From: SIG644 sp045613985
GTDB taxonomy: Bacteria; Bacillota; Clostridia; Oscillospirales; CAG-272
DNA length: 64,000 nucleotides
Reading direction: 5' to 3'
NCBI GenBank assembly: GCA_045613985.1
Contig: JAZLCA010000064.1
Coordinates: forward strand, 1 to 64,000
Position 1 is the first letter of the stretch. Each line of letters opens with the position of its first letter. The notes beneath the pieces were generated by a model. It was not told the DNA's origin and made no database searches. It worked only from the letters and a program-made list of their open reading frames with translations. Shown one piece after another: positions 15,943 to 24,918 of this stretch. The position numbers were made by a program, and so were the translations under genes.

Positions 15943-18210
15943 TCATTGTCCTGCCATCAGGGAGGTGGCGCGGTCGCGGTTTCGGATGCGGAAGGAAAGA
16001 CCTGAGGCAAGGGGTGGGATCAGGGCGCATAAAAGCGACACACCGCCCGCGAGCAGGAGAGCTTCCCACGGGACACCGGCATCCAGCACCACCGCATCCA
16101 TAAAGCCCAGGGCGGGCAGATAGCGATTGAACAGCGAGAAGACGAGACGGTGTCCGATCAGCATGGCGGGCAGGCAAAGGGCGAGGAACAAAAGTGCCTC
16201 GGCGCAGCCCGACATAAGAGACGAGCGGAGCAGTTGCCCTGACGTCGCGCCCAGCGCCCGCAGCATTTGCCATTCGCTCTCGCGCTTTTTGTAAAACACC
16301 AGCTGAGAGAAAACGGATATCAGGGGCATCATGATCAAAAATCCGGCGGCCAGCAGCTTCATCCGTCCTTCCATGTTGGACAGCGATGCCAGATAACGGT
16401 CGAAAAAGACGTCGTGGTCGGTGACGCTACAGCTGTAATAGTCGAAGCCTGCGGCGTACACAGCCTTCGACACCTGCTCCCAGGTGGCAAAATCGGCATC
16501 GCTTTGCAGATAAACGTCGGTCGAATAGCGGATGGGAGTCTCGGCAGTCAAGGCCTCGTACTGCCCGAAATTGACACCGAACAACAGCTTGGCATCCGGG
16601 GTGACGTCGCAAATCACAGCACCGACGGTGAACTCTTCGTAAGCAAAGGTACCGCTTTCCAGCTGGAACTGAAGGGTTCGCATATCATCGACAACGATAC
16701 CCTCCACCTCGGCATCCACTGCCGAGACGGCAACAAGGATCTTGTCGCCCACCGAAAAATCAAACATGGCGGTGCTGTTGACGGATTCGCTGATGAGAAT
16801 GGTGTGATCGTCCGAAAGGACAGAGTAGGGATCGCCCTCGACGTTGGGATACCGGGTCAGCAGAGCCCGGATCGCGGCCTCGTCCAATGCGGTGTAAGAA
16901 TACGCGTTGGTGGCGGCGTGATAGCCCTGTGCGGCGGCACCGCCGTCGTAATAAACGCTGACAGAGGAGTGCGCGGCGTTGCGATCGGTCAGTAGCATAT
17001 GTCCGCACACGGCGGTGGCATCGTACGCCAGAGCCTCGGGCAAGCACAGGGAGATGCCAGGAACGTCCGAAAGACGGTCAGCCAGCGCGGCGGTGTTTTC
17101 GTTGAGCGTCTCGGCGTCAACCACGGAGGGATGGAAGGTCAGGGTAAAATCGGGGGCGGGGGAGGGATGTCTTTGCTCGTAGATATTGGCGATGGTCAAG
17201 GCGGCGACGAACAGCACGGGCAGAAGCACGGTGGGAATGAGCAACCATGCAAAATAGCGGCGGTAGCGCCACAGACTGAGCAATTCAAAATCGCGGGGGA
17301 AGGCGGCTCCGAAAATGCGGCGGGAGCGGCGGGGAGACACCACGTGGTTGCTGTTATCACGCGCCCGCAACAGCTCCACCGGTGTCTTTTTTGACAGACG
17401 ACGCATGGGGAGCTTGACGGCGGTGAGAATGGTCAAGGCGACAAACAGGGCAACCATGAAGGGAACGATGGGGGCCGTGGCAGGGAACACGCCCCGCGTG
17501 GCGTACAAAAGGACGGTCAGACCGCCGCCCAAAAGCAGGGCGGGGACGAAGGCGAGCGCCGCCAAAACGGCCAATTCGCCGCAGCTTTTGCGATACAAAC
17601 GGCGATAGCCGGCGCCGCAGGTCATGCAGATGGCGTAGTCGAAGGTGTCACGGTCCAGGCGCATACGGTACAACTGGATCAGCCAGAAAACGGATAGACC
17701 AAACACGACGAGCGTGGCAAGAGTAACGAAGACGAGAATGTCGGGCAGATATTCCGTTTTGTAGTCGTACAGAGGGGAGTATCCCACCTCTAATCCCTCG
17801 ATCCCGTGGCGGTAGAGAAAGTTCTCGGCTGCGATACGGCGGGTGATCCCCTTCAGGGTTATGTAGGCGTTATAACTGCCGTCCGACATCTTCTCGTAGC
17901 GGATGGCAGAATAGGCGGCAGATTTGAGGACGGCTGCCGGCTCGGTGCCGCAATCATTATAGAGCTGAACGTATTGGGGCTGTGTCATGCCGCGGTATTC
18001 CAACTCGTAATCGTAGGTCTCGGTCACCGTTCTTCGTACGGTGGCAAGATCGGTCGCCGCCGACATAAACAGAACGGTGTACAGTGTTTGGACGATAAGA
18101 AGCGCTAACAGAAAGGCGATATGTGACGAAAGGTTATGGAGCAGAGTGTCAAAAGCACCGCGTTTGGCTTTTCTTGCGGTTTCTTTTTGGGGGACGTCGC
18201 GTTGGGGCAT
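15943..18210 (-). CDS. FtsX-like ABC transporter permease
   Basis: 755 residues. A first membrane segment lies at about 30-52 (SSHIAFLLALLIVQTLYTVL). Further hydrophobic segments lie around 140-160, 205-235 and 255-270, and another before a ~300-residue extracellular domain. The C-terminal FtsX module has three segments, with KKRESEWQMLRALGATSGQL between the first two, a conserved FtsX/MacB motif. RBS aaggaggt precedes the start. It is the first gene of an operon with the ATPase. Confidence 0.88.
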   Translation of the reverse strand: MPQRDVPQKETARKAKRGAFDTLLHNLSSHIAFLLALLIVQTLYTVLFMSAATDLATVRRTVTETYDYELEYRGMTQPQYVQLYNDCGTEPAAVLKSAAYSAIRYEKMSDGSYNAYITLKGITRRIAAENFLYRHGIEGLEVGYSPLYDYKTEYLPDILVFVTLATLVVFGLSVFWLIQLYRMRLDRDTFDYAICMTCGAGYRRLYRKSCGELAVLAALAFVPALLLGGGLTVLLYATRGVFPATAPIVPFMVALFVALTILTAVKLPMRRLSKKTPVELLRARDNSNHVVSPRRSRRIFGAAFPRDFELLSLWRYRRYFAWLLIPTVLLPVLFVAALTIANIYEQRHPSPAPDFTLTFHPSVVDAETLNENTAALADRLSDVPGISLCLPEALAYDATAVCGHMLLTDRNAAHSSVSVYYDGGAAAQGYHAATNAYSYTALDEAAIRALLTRYPNVEGDPYSVLSDDHTILISESVNSTAMFDFSVGDKILVAVSAVDAEVEGIVVDDMRTLQFQLESGTFAYEEFTVGAVICDVTPDAKLLFGVNFGQYEALTAETPIRYSTDVYLQSDADFATWEQVSKAVYAAGFDYYSCSVTDHDVFFDRYLASLSNMEGRMKLLAAGFLIMMPLISVFSQLVFYKKRESEWQMLRALGATSGQLLRSSLMSGCAEALLFLALCLPAMLIGHRLVFSLFNRYLPALGFMDAVVLDAGVPWEALLLAGGVSLLCALIPPLASGLSFRIRNRDRATSLMAGQ

Positions 18211-18257
18211 ACCTTACCTCCTTGTCGTTTACCGTATATAACACGATCACTGCATCC

Positions 18258-18286
18258 ATTATAACACGACTTGTGTACCATTGCAA
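18258..18286 (-). promoter_or_regulatory. Promoter of the permease/ATPase operon
   Basis: On the minus strand: -35 TTGCAA, 17-base spacer, -10 TATAAT, about 50 bases upstream of the permease start. The 335-base divergent gap 18211-18545 otherwise shows only the pckG promoter. Confidence 0.72.
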
Positions 18287-18431
18287 TATTTTTTTGTGAA
18301 CCGAGGGACTCTTTTGCCCCGCGATTTGCATCAAATGCGGCACAGACTTTCAATTCTCGCTCTTCATAAGGGGGGAAACCAGCTTGGGAGAAAAGAGAAT
18401 GTGAACAGTTTGTAACCTTTTTGAAAGATAC

Positions 18432-18460
18432 TTGAAAAAAAGCGCAGATTGTAGTATTAT
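18432..18460 (+). promoter_or_regulatory. Promoter of pckG
   Basis: -35 TTGAAA, 17-base spacer, -10 TATTAT. It leaves an 80-base leader before the start codon. Confidence 0.65.
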
Positions 18461-18545
18461 ATAAACTGGGGAACGATTGGGGCATTTTTGCCTCGACGTG
18501 ACAATCGAAATCTTAAATTTTACATAATAAAGAGAGGAAAACACC

Positions 18546-20333
18546 ATGACCAAGAATCAGTACGTTCTTTCCTGGATCGAAGAGATGTCTGCGATGACGC
18601 AGCCCGATCAGATCGTTTGGATCGACGGCTCCGAGGAACAGGCAGAGGCCCTTCGCGCCGAGGCTTGCTCGACGGGCGAAATGATCAAGCTCAATCAGGA
18701 AAAGCTGCCCGGTTGCTATCTGCACCGCACTGCTGTCAACGACGTAGCTCGCGTTGAAGGCAGAACCTTCATCTGCACCTCCAAGAAAGAGGACGCAGGT
18801 AATATCAACAACTGGATGGATCCTGCCGAGTGCAAGGAGAAGCTGTCCAAGCTGTATCGCGGCTCCATGAAGGGCCGTACCATGTACGTCATTCCTTACT
18901 CCATGTCCGTCGTTGGCTCTCCCTTCGCTAAGTACGGCATCGAGCTGACCGACTCTATCTACGTCGTTCTGAACATGCTCATCATGACCCGCGTTGGTAC
19001 CGACGTTCTGGAAGCTCTGGGCGACAGCGCTGACTACATCAAGGGTCTGCACGCTCGCGCTGATATCGACGAGGAGAACCGTTACATCGTTCACTTCCCC
19101 GAAGAGAACACCATCTGGTCGGTCAACTCCGGCTACGGCGGAAACGTTCTGCTGGGTAAGAAGTGCTTCGCTCTGCGTATCGCTTCCTATCTGGGCCGCA
19201 AAGAGGGCTGGATGGCTGAGCATATGCTTATTTTGGGCGTTGAGTTCCCGAACGGTGAGACCAAGTACATCACGGCCGCTTTCCCTTCCGCTTGCGGTAA
19301 GACCAACCTGGCAATGCTGATTCCTCCCGAAGTATATGCAAAGCAGGGTTACAAGGTATGGTGTGTCGGTGACGATATTGCTTGGCTGCGTGTCGGTGAG
19401 GACGGCAGACTTTGGGCCGTCAACCCCGAGAACGGCTTCTTTGGCGTTGCTCCCGGTACGAACCTCAACTCCAACCCCAACGCTCTGTACACGACCATGA
19501 AGAATACCATCTTCACCAACGTCGTTCACAACACGGCTGAGAACACCGTTTGGTGGGAAGGTCTGGACAAGAATCCTCCCCAGCCCGGTAACGCAATCGA
19601 CTGGAAGGGCAATCCTTGGGACTGCACCAAGTACGACAAGAAGGATAAGTCCACCTGCGGCGCACATCCCAACTCCCGCTTCACTGCAATGGCAACCAAC
19701 TGCCCCTGCATCTCCAGCGAGTTTGCGAACCCCGCCGGCGTTCCCGTCTCTGCTATCGTCTTCGGCGGCCGCAGAGCAAGGACCGCTCCCCTGGTATATC
19801 AGTCCACCTCTTGGCAGAACGGTGCCTTCGTCGGTTCCATCATGGCGTCTGAGACGACCGCTGCGGCAGCTGGTGCTGTCGGTGTCGTTCGCCGCGACCC
19901 CATGGCAATGCGTCCCTTCGTTGGCTACGACATGGGTGACTACTGGGCACACTGGCTCGCTATGGGTACCCGCATTCCCAATCCTCCCAAGATCTTCCAC
20001 GTTAACTGGTTCCGTACCGATGACGAGGGCAACTTCATCTGGCCCGGCTTCGGTGACAACATGCGCGTCCTGATGTGGATCCTGGCTCGTTGCGAGGGTA
20101 AGGTAGATGCAGATATCACGCCCATCGGTTATGTTCCCAAGGCAGAGGGTATCAACATTGAGGGCCTGTCCGACGTGACCATTGATACGATCCGTGAGCT
20201 GTTGACGGTTGACAATGCGTCTTGGCTGGAAGATATCAAGAATATCAAGGACTTCTACGCACAGGTAGGCGAGAGAGTTCCTCAGGCTATGTACGACGAG
20301 CTTGCAGCACTGGAAGCAAGACTGTCGAAGTAA
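18546..20333 (+). CDS. pckG: Phosphoenolpyruvate carboxykinase (GTP)
   Basis: Interconverts oxaloacetate + GTP and PEP + CO2 + GDP. In anaerobic Clostridia it may run towards oxaloacetate to feed succinate or aspartate. The P-loop FPSACGKTNLAM (246-257), containing the active-site Cys250, identifies the GTP-dependent family. Other hallmarks are YVIPYSMSVVGSPFAKYGIE, GGRRARTAPLVYQS and NWFRTDDEGNFIWPGFGDN. 595 residues, normal length. Codon use is noticeably more biased (CTG, CGT, TCC, AAG) than in the neighbours, which suggests high expression. It is monocistronic with its own promoter and terminator. Confidence 0.96.
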   Translation: MTKNQYVLSWIEEMSAMTQPDQIVWIDGSEEQAEALRAEACSTGEMIKLNQEKLPGCYLHRTAVNDVARVEGRTFICTSKKEDAGNINNWMDPAECKEKLSKLYRGSMKGRTMYVIPYSMSVVGSPFAKYGIELTDSIYVVLNMLIMTRVGTDVLEALGDSADYIKGLHARADIDEENRYIVHFPEENTIWSVNSGYGGNVLLGKKCFALRIASYLGRKEGWMAEHMLILGVEFPNGETKYITAAFPSACGKTNLAMLIPPEVYAKQGYKVWCVGDDIAWLRVGEDGRLWAVNPENGFFGVAPGTNLNSNPNALYTTMKNTIFTNVVHNTAENTVWWEGLDKNPPQPGNAIDWKGNPWDCTKYDKKDKSTCGAHPNSRFTAMATNCPCISSEFANPAGVPVSAIVFGGRRARTAPLVYQSTSWQNGAFVGSIMASETTAAAAGAVGVVRRDPMAMRPFVGYDMGDYWAHWLAMGTRIPNPPKIFHVNWFRTDDEGNFIWPGFGDNMRVLMWILARCEGKVDADITPIGYVPKAEGINIEGLSDVTIDTIRELLTVDNASWLEDIKNIKDFYAQVGERVPQAMYDELAALEARLSK

Positions 20334-20345
20334 GAGAAAATATTT

Positions 20346-20383
20346 CGAGGCGAGTTTCAAACGAAACTCGCCTCGGTTTTTGT
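20346..20383 (+). terminator. Terminator of pckG
   Basis: A perfect 13-bp stem cgaggcgagtttc/gaaactcgcctcg with a 4-base loop and a gtttttgttt tail. Confidence 0.93.
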
Positions 20384-20457
20384 TTGGGATTGATTTTTAA
20401 ACGACTTCGTGTACGGGCTCGCACAGCTTCGCGCGCTCGCAAAAAGCAAATGGCCCG

Positions 20458-20509
20458 TTCTTTGCCGCGCGGCAAAGAATGAACACGAAAATCGGAACAG
20501 ATCAGCGCG
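20458..20509 (-). repeat. Intergenic palindrome plus dispersed repeat, copy A
   Basis: 20458-20479 is a perfect 22-base palindrome (ttctttgccgc/gcggcaaagaa). 20470-20509, read on the minus strand, matches 23885-23926 on the plus strand closely: both run from cgcgctgatctgttc to tgttcattctttgccg with a few differences in the middle. The rest of 20384-20560 is G+C-rich and shows no gene. Confidence 0.7.
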
Positions 20510-20561
20510 CGGCACAGCCGCGCAGTATGATCGTCAAAAGAAGAAGGTATGAAAAATCCAG

Positions 20562-20606
20562 CTAAACAAAACCCCCGCCGTGGCGATCAAACCGCCACGG
20601 CGGGGT
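20562..20606 (-). terminator. Terminator of the topoisomerase B-subunit gene
   Basis: A 13-bp stem ccccgccgtggcg/cgccacggcgggg. On the minus strand it is followed by gttttgttta. Confidence 0.88.
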
Positions 20607-20614
20607 GCTTTTCG

Positions 20615-22678
20615 TTAAATATCCGCGTCTTTGATATACATATTACCGTACTTGGCAATAAACTCCTTACGTGCCGGCAGATTGTTGCCCAGCAGCGTGT
20701 CGAAAATCTCCTCCGTTGCTTTTTCGTCGGCGGGAGAAACCAGCACCAAGCGTCGCGTCGCGGGGTTCATGGTGGTTTCAGACATCATGGTCGCTGTGTT
20801 CTCACCCAGACCCTTGGAGCGCTGAAGCGTATACTTTTTGCCCTCCAGCTTTTTGACGATCTGAGCTCGCTCAAACTCGTCGTATGCGAAATATGTCTTA
20901 TCCTTGCAGGTGATTTCAAACAGAGGTGTTTCGGCAATGTAGATCTTCTTTTCCTTGATCAGCGTGGGAAGCAGACGGTAGAATAGCGTCAGCAGCAGAG
21001 TGCGGATCTGGAAGCCGTCCTCATCCGCATCGGTACAGATGATGATCTTGGACCAACGCAACGCCGACAGATCAAAGGCAACCATGTCCGTTTTGACCTT
21101 TTTGTGGCCCGTCAGCTCGACACCGCAGCCGATGACGCGCAATAGGTCGGTAATGATCTCGCTCTTGAAGATCTGCTCATAGTCAGCTTTCATACAGTTG
21201 AGCGTCTTACCGCGCACGGGAATGACGGCCTGGAACTCGGAATCGCGGCCCAGCTTGACCGAGGTCAATGCCGAGTCACCCTCTACGATGTACAACTCGC
21301 GCACGTTGGGATCCTTGGAACGGCAGTTGACGAACTTTTCGACACGGTTGGTCACGTCAATGGTGCCGCTGAGCTTCTTTTTGATGTTGATACGAGCGCT
21401 CTCGGCTTCTTCGCGGCTGCGCTTGTTGACCAGTACCTGCGCCGCAAATACGTCGGCGGCGGTGGGGTTTTCAATAAAGTAGATCTCAAGCTGCTTTTTG
21501 AGGAAGTCGGTCATGGCCTCGTAGATAAACGAGTTGTTGATGGCCTTTTTGGTCTGGTTCTCGTAAGAGGTCAACGTCGAGAAGGAGTTGATGACCAGCG
21601 CCAGACAATCCGAGACGTCCTGGAAGGTGATCTTGGATTCGTTCTTGTTGTATTTGCCCGCGGTCTTGAGATAGCGGTCAAGCGCATAGACGAAGGCGAC
21701 CTTGACGGCGCGGTCGGGCGAGCCGCCGTGCTCCAAAAAGCTTGAGTTGTGGTAGTATTCCAGCATTTTGACGGTGTTGGATACGCAGAAGGTAAAGTCG
21801 GCCTTGAGGCGGTAGGTGGGTTTGTCCTCGCGGTCGCGGCCTTGCGTCTCCAGATGCCATTGCACGGGAGCGGTCAGGGCGGCCGAGCCTACCTGCTCGG
21901 TAATATAGTCGGAAATGCCGTTTTGATACAGATAGGAGGACTCCTCAAAGGTGCCGTCCTCTTTTTCAATGCGCAATTCAAACCGCACGCCGGGGTTGAC
22001 GATGGACTGGCGGCGCATGGTCTCAATGAAAAACTCGTGGGGAATGGCGATGTCGGTGAATACGTCCAGGTCGGGCAGCCAGTGCTGGACCGTACCCGTC
22101 CGCTTTTCGCTTGTCTTGAGCTTGCGGGTGGTCAGGTTGCCCTTGACCTCGCCCTTTTCAAAGTGAATGGAATATTCGTTGGTGCCGTCGTAAGAATAGA
22201 CGTGCATAAATTGCGAAGAATACTGTGTTGCGCAAGCACCCAGACCGTTCAGACCGAGCGAATACTCGTAGGCACCGCCTTCGTTGTTGTTGTCATACTT
22301 ACCGCCGGCGTACAATTCACAGTAAATAAGATCCCAGTTCCAGCGTCCCTCGGCCTTGTTGTAGCCCAACGGCACACCGCGGCCGTGGTCGTCGACCGTG
22401 ATGGGATGATCCTTCCATGCCGTGACGGCAATGACGTCGCCGTTGCCCTCACGCGCCTCGTCCACCGAGTTGGACAGGATCTCGAAGAAAGCGTGCTCGC
22501 AGCCCTCCAGACCGTCCGAACCGAAAATAACGGCGGGACGCTTGCGGACACGATCGGCACCCTTGAGGGATTTGATACTGCTGTTATCGTATTTCGCGTT
22601 GTCTGCCGCTTCGGGGGCAGGTGGCGGGGTGACGATGCTGAGCTGTTCGATATCGTTTTCCGTTTTCTTTTTTGCCAT
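20615..22678 (-). CDS. Divergent type IIA DNA topoisomerase subunit B (GyrB/ParE-like)
   Basis: 687 residues. The GHKL ATPase domain has FFEILSNSVDEA, DDHGRGVPLG and YSLGLNGLGACA. The TOPRIM domain has YIVEGDSALTSVKLGRD, CTDADEDGFQIRTLL and LQRSKGLGE. Several positions that are near-invariant in housekeeping GyrB/ParE differ: SALTS for SAGGS, DADEDGFQ for DADVDGxH, and PVRGKTLNC for PLRGKxLNV. It is therefore a diverged paralogue rather than the main gyrase. The usual partner (ParC/GyrA) is not adjacent. It starts 37 bases after the phosphoesterase stop. The substrate topology is unknown. Confidence 0.85.
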   Translation of the reverse strand: MAKKKTENDIEQLSIVTPPPAPEAADNAKYDNSSIKSLKGADRVRKRPAVIFGSDGLEGCEHAFFEILSNSVDEAREGNGDVIAVTAWKDHPITVDDHGRGVPLGYNKAEGRWNWDLIYCELYAGGKYDNNNEGGAYEYSLGLNGLGACATQYSSQFMHVYSYDGTNEYSIHFEKGEVKGNLTTRKLKTSEKRTGTVQHWLPDLDVFTDIAIPHEFFIETMRRQSIVNPGVRFELRIEKEDGTFEESSYLYQNGISDYITEQVGSAALTAPVQWHLETQGRDREDKPTYRLKADFTFCVSNTVKMLEYYHNSSFLEHGGSPDRAVKVAFVYALDRYLKTAGKYNKNESKITFQDVSDCLALVINSFSTLTSYENQTKKAINNSFIYEAMTDFLKKQLEIYFIENPTAADVFAAQVLVNKRSREEAESARINIKKKLSGTIDVTNRVEKFVNCRSKDPNVRELYIVEGDSALTSVKLGRDSEFQAVIPVRGKTLNCMKADYEQIFKSEIITDLLRVIGCGVELTGHKKVKTDMVAFDLSALRWSKIIICTDADEDGFQIRTLLLTLFYRLLPTLIKEKKIYIAETPLFEITCKDKTYFAYDEFERAQIVKKLEGKKYTLQRSKGLGENTATMMSETTMNPATRRLVLVSPADEKATEEIFDTLLGNNLPARKEFIAKYGNMYIKDADI

Positions 22679-22715
22679 AATATCCTCTGTATATAATGTA
22701 AATTGATTTCAAAAA

Positions 22716-23717
22716 TTAAAGCACGTCGCGGGCGTAGACCAGATGAGTCCGGATGCGGTCGGTTGCGGATTCGTCAATCTCAAAGATGCGGGCGCAACGG
22801 GAGTGGTCGGCCTCGGTGCCGCGGAAGCCGATGGCACCGTCAAAGCACAGCTTGACGCCGCAATAATCGGCGGCGAAATTATCCTCATGCATATGACCGC
22901 TGACGATGGTGCGAACGTCGCCGCGTTGCAGAACGGTCGCAAAAAGGCCCGAATTGAGCGATCCCGAAAACAGCGTCTCGGGCATTTCCCCCTCAAGAGA
23001 GGTGCGCTCGGGATTTTTCATGCAGATGCCGAACTCCAATATAGGAGCGTGCATGAGCATCAGGGCGTTCACGGGAGAGCCGTTGTAGGCTTCCAATGCC
23101 TCGGAGGTATCGTAGTACCAACGGAGCTGATTGAAGCGGATAAAGTCCCAGTGACTGGTGCCGTAGGGCAGGTTGGGTGCCTGATGGGCGTAGCGCAGAT
23201 TGAGATTGTCGCGCAGTGTTTGACCGTCGGACAAATTGTGCGTGTCTAGTCCCCAAACGGCAAAGGCGATTTTTTCTCCGCTTGACGAGCGGATGGGCAA
23301 AAGGAAGTTGGACACGCCGTCGATGCCGGAGCCGGTGTGGTTGGATACACAGTTGGGGTAGGACTCAAACACCGACTGCATGAGCCTGCGATCCATGAGC
23401 ATGTCATGGTCGTGGTTGCCGTATACGTGTGCCCACGGGATGCTTCGTTGCTCCATGGGAGAAGTGAATATATCCAGAAATTCACGCAGCTGTTCGACCG
23501 TCGCCTCGGGTACCTCGTTCCAGATGTCGCCGCCGAGAAGGACCAGATCGGGCTGCTCTTTCTCGATCACGCGGTGCATGGCGGCCAGGGTGTTGGGGTG
23601 AAAGTCGGCCGTTTGATGCAGGTCGGAAAAGCAGCAGATCTTAAAGCTGCCGTCCAAGCGGAATTGGAGATTCTTTTTGGGGGTGATATAAGGTTTTAAC
23701 AAGTCGGGTGTGGACAT
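22716..23717 (-). CDS. Metallophosphoesterase (calcineurin-like)
   Basis: 333 residues. The five metal-binding blocks are present in order: CCFSDLHQ (D and H), LLGGDIWNE, YGNHDHD, MLMHAPILE and VSGHMHEDN. No signal peptide, so cytoplasmic. The spacing resembles the purple-acid-phosphatase-like bacterial phosphoesterases. Substrate unknown. RBS gaggtg precedes the ATG. It lies just upstream of the topoisomerase B-subunit gene, but the gap and function give no firm link. Confidence 0.88.
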   Translation of the reverse strand: MSTPDLLKPYITPKKNLQFRLDGSFKICCFSDLHQTADFHPNTLAAMHRVIEKEQPDLVLLGGDIWNEVPEATVEQLREFLDIFTSPMEQRSIPWAHVYGNHDHDMLMDRRLMQSVFESYPNCVSNHTGSGIDGVSNFLLPIRSSSGEKIAFAVWGLDTHNLSDGQTLRDNLNLRYAHQAPNLPYGTSHWDFIRFNQLRWYYDTSEALEAYNGSPVNALMLMHAPILEFGICMKNPERTSLEGEMPETLFSGSLNSGLFATVLQRGDVRTIVSGHMHEDNFAADYCGVKLCFDGAIGFRGTEADHSRCARIFEIDESATDRIRTHLVYARDVL

Positions 23718-24127
23718 GGTGGCACCTCGGGGGGATGTTTTTTGTTTGGCTGGGTTTTTTACAACTTCGTAGCCGGACGATCATAACGCGGGTTCTTAAT
23801 TCAGTGCTTGCAGGGGTTTTCAGTTACCCGCTCCCGAAGAATTTTGCAAGCAAAATTCTTCCCATAGAAATACAAGTTTCACATCGCGCTGATCTGTTCA
23901 GCTTTTGGGATGTTCATTCTTTGCCGCTTGATGGAAAGCCAACACGAGCGGCAGATATGCCAAAGCAAAAAGTTTGGCGGGTTTCTTAAGGGCATTAAGC
24001 CCTTAAGCTGATTTTCTTTCGTCCTTTCTTTGTTCAGTGACAAAGAAAGGACATAAAAGCCGGTACAGCGCGGCGCGAAGCTGTACGCGCGTCAAGTAGC
24101 GGAGTTGCAGAGAGTTCAGCAATACTA
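23718..24127. repeat. Gene-free, repeat-rich intergenic region
   Basis: 410 bases without a supported gene. It contains a perfect 12-bp-arm palindrome at 23836-23861 (gaagaattttgc..gcaaaattcttc) and copy B of a dispersed repeat at 23885-23926, inverted relative to 20470-20509. Two more hairpins follow: 23985-24007 (cttaagggc/gcccttaag) and 24021-24052 (gtcctttctttgt/acaaagaaaggac). The last may terminate the SDR gene. Near 24062-24095 is a further palindromic stretch (gtacagc..gctgtac) related to 20425-20440. Confidence 0.65.
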
Positions 24128-24889
24128 TTACTTTATCTTCTGCTGCTTACACCAAATCTTCATAATCAATTTATGCGGCAAGAACTTAACCAGCGCCACC
24201 TGCAAGCGCGGGTACTTGCCGTGAATGGACACGTCCTTGCCCTTTTTCATGTCGCGAATGGCCTGTTTAACGACACCCGAGGCCTCGTACATATGGCTGT
24301 AATAAGAAATGGTATCGTCCGTTTTGGCACGATCGAAAAATTCGGTTTTGACCCAGTAGGGACAAACGGCCATAACGCGAATGCCGCGCGATTTCCATTC
24401 GACGTTCAATGCGCGCGAGAAGGACAGGACGAACGCCTTGGTCGCGGCGTAGACGTTGATGCAAGGCACGGGCTGGAAGGAGGACAGCGAGCCGAGCTGG
24501 TAGACGCGGCTGCCCGACGACAGATAGGGGAGAGTCGTGTGTGTCATGGCCATCAGTGCGCGAGCGTTGAGATCGATCATGTCGCACTGAGCGTCCAGCG
24601 AAATATCGGCAAAAGCATGGAAATGACCAAAGCCCGCCGCATTGACCAGCACCGCTACCTCGGGCTTGTGCTCCTCAAGCAGTGCCTTGTACTCGTCGAT
24701 GCTCTCGCGCTTGCCAAGATCCAAGGGGATGGCGCGCACCTTGGCGCGGACGGAGGCTTGCAGCTCTTCCAATCGATCACGGCGACGGGCGATGAGCCAC
24801 AGCTCGTCGAACTGCTCGTCTTTGTCCAGCTGGGTGACAAACTCGCGTCCCATACCCGAGGACGCACCGGTAATGACGGCGATTTTCAT
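24128..24889 (-). CDS. Short-chain dehydrogenase/reductase
   Basis: 253 residues. Cofactor motif TGASSGMGREF at about 7-17, the NAAGFGHF block near 90, and the catalytic Ser/Tyr/Lys region LGSLSSF ... YAATKAFVLSF at about 148-170. This fits classical SDRs of the DltE/YqjQ type. Start taken at the ATG after aaggag; an 11-codon extension has no site. It begins 29 bases after the PFK stop and may be co-transcribed with it. The C-terminus is basic. Substrate unknown. Confidence 0.88.
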   Translation of the reverse strand: MKIAVITGASSGMGREFVTQLDKDEQFDELWLIARRRDRLEELQASVRAKVRAIPLDLGKRESIDEYKALLEEHKPEVAVLVNAAGFGHFHAFADISLDAQCDMIDLNARALMAMTHTTLPYLSSGSRVYQLGSLSSFQPVPCINVYAATKAFVLSFSRALNVEWKSRGIRVMAVCPYWVKTEFFDRAKTDDTISYYSHMYEASGVVKQAIRDMKKGKDVSIHGKYPRLQVALVKFLPHKLIMKIWCKQQKIK

Positions 24890-24918
24890 GGTTTGATACT
24901 CCTTTGGTAAGTGAAAAA

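Noticed and set aside
18513..20360. 615-codon minus-strand frame opposite pckG
   Set aside because: Antisense artefact of the highly biased codon use of pckG.
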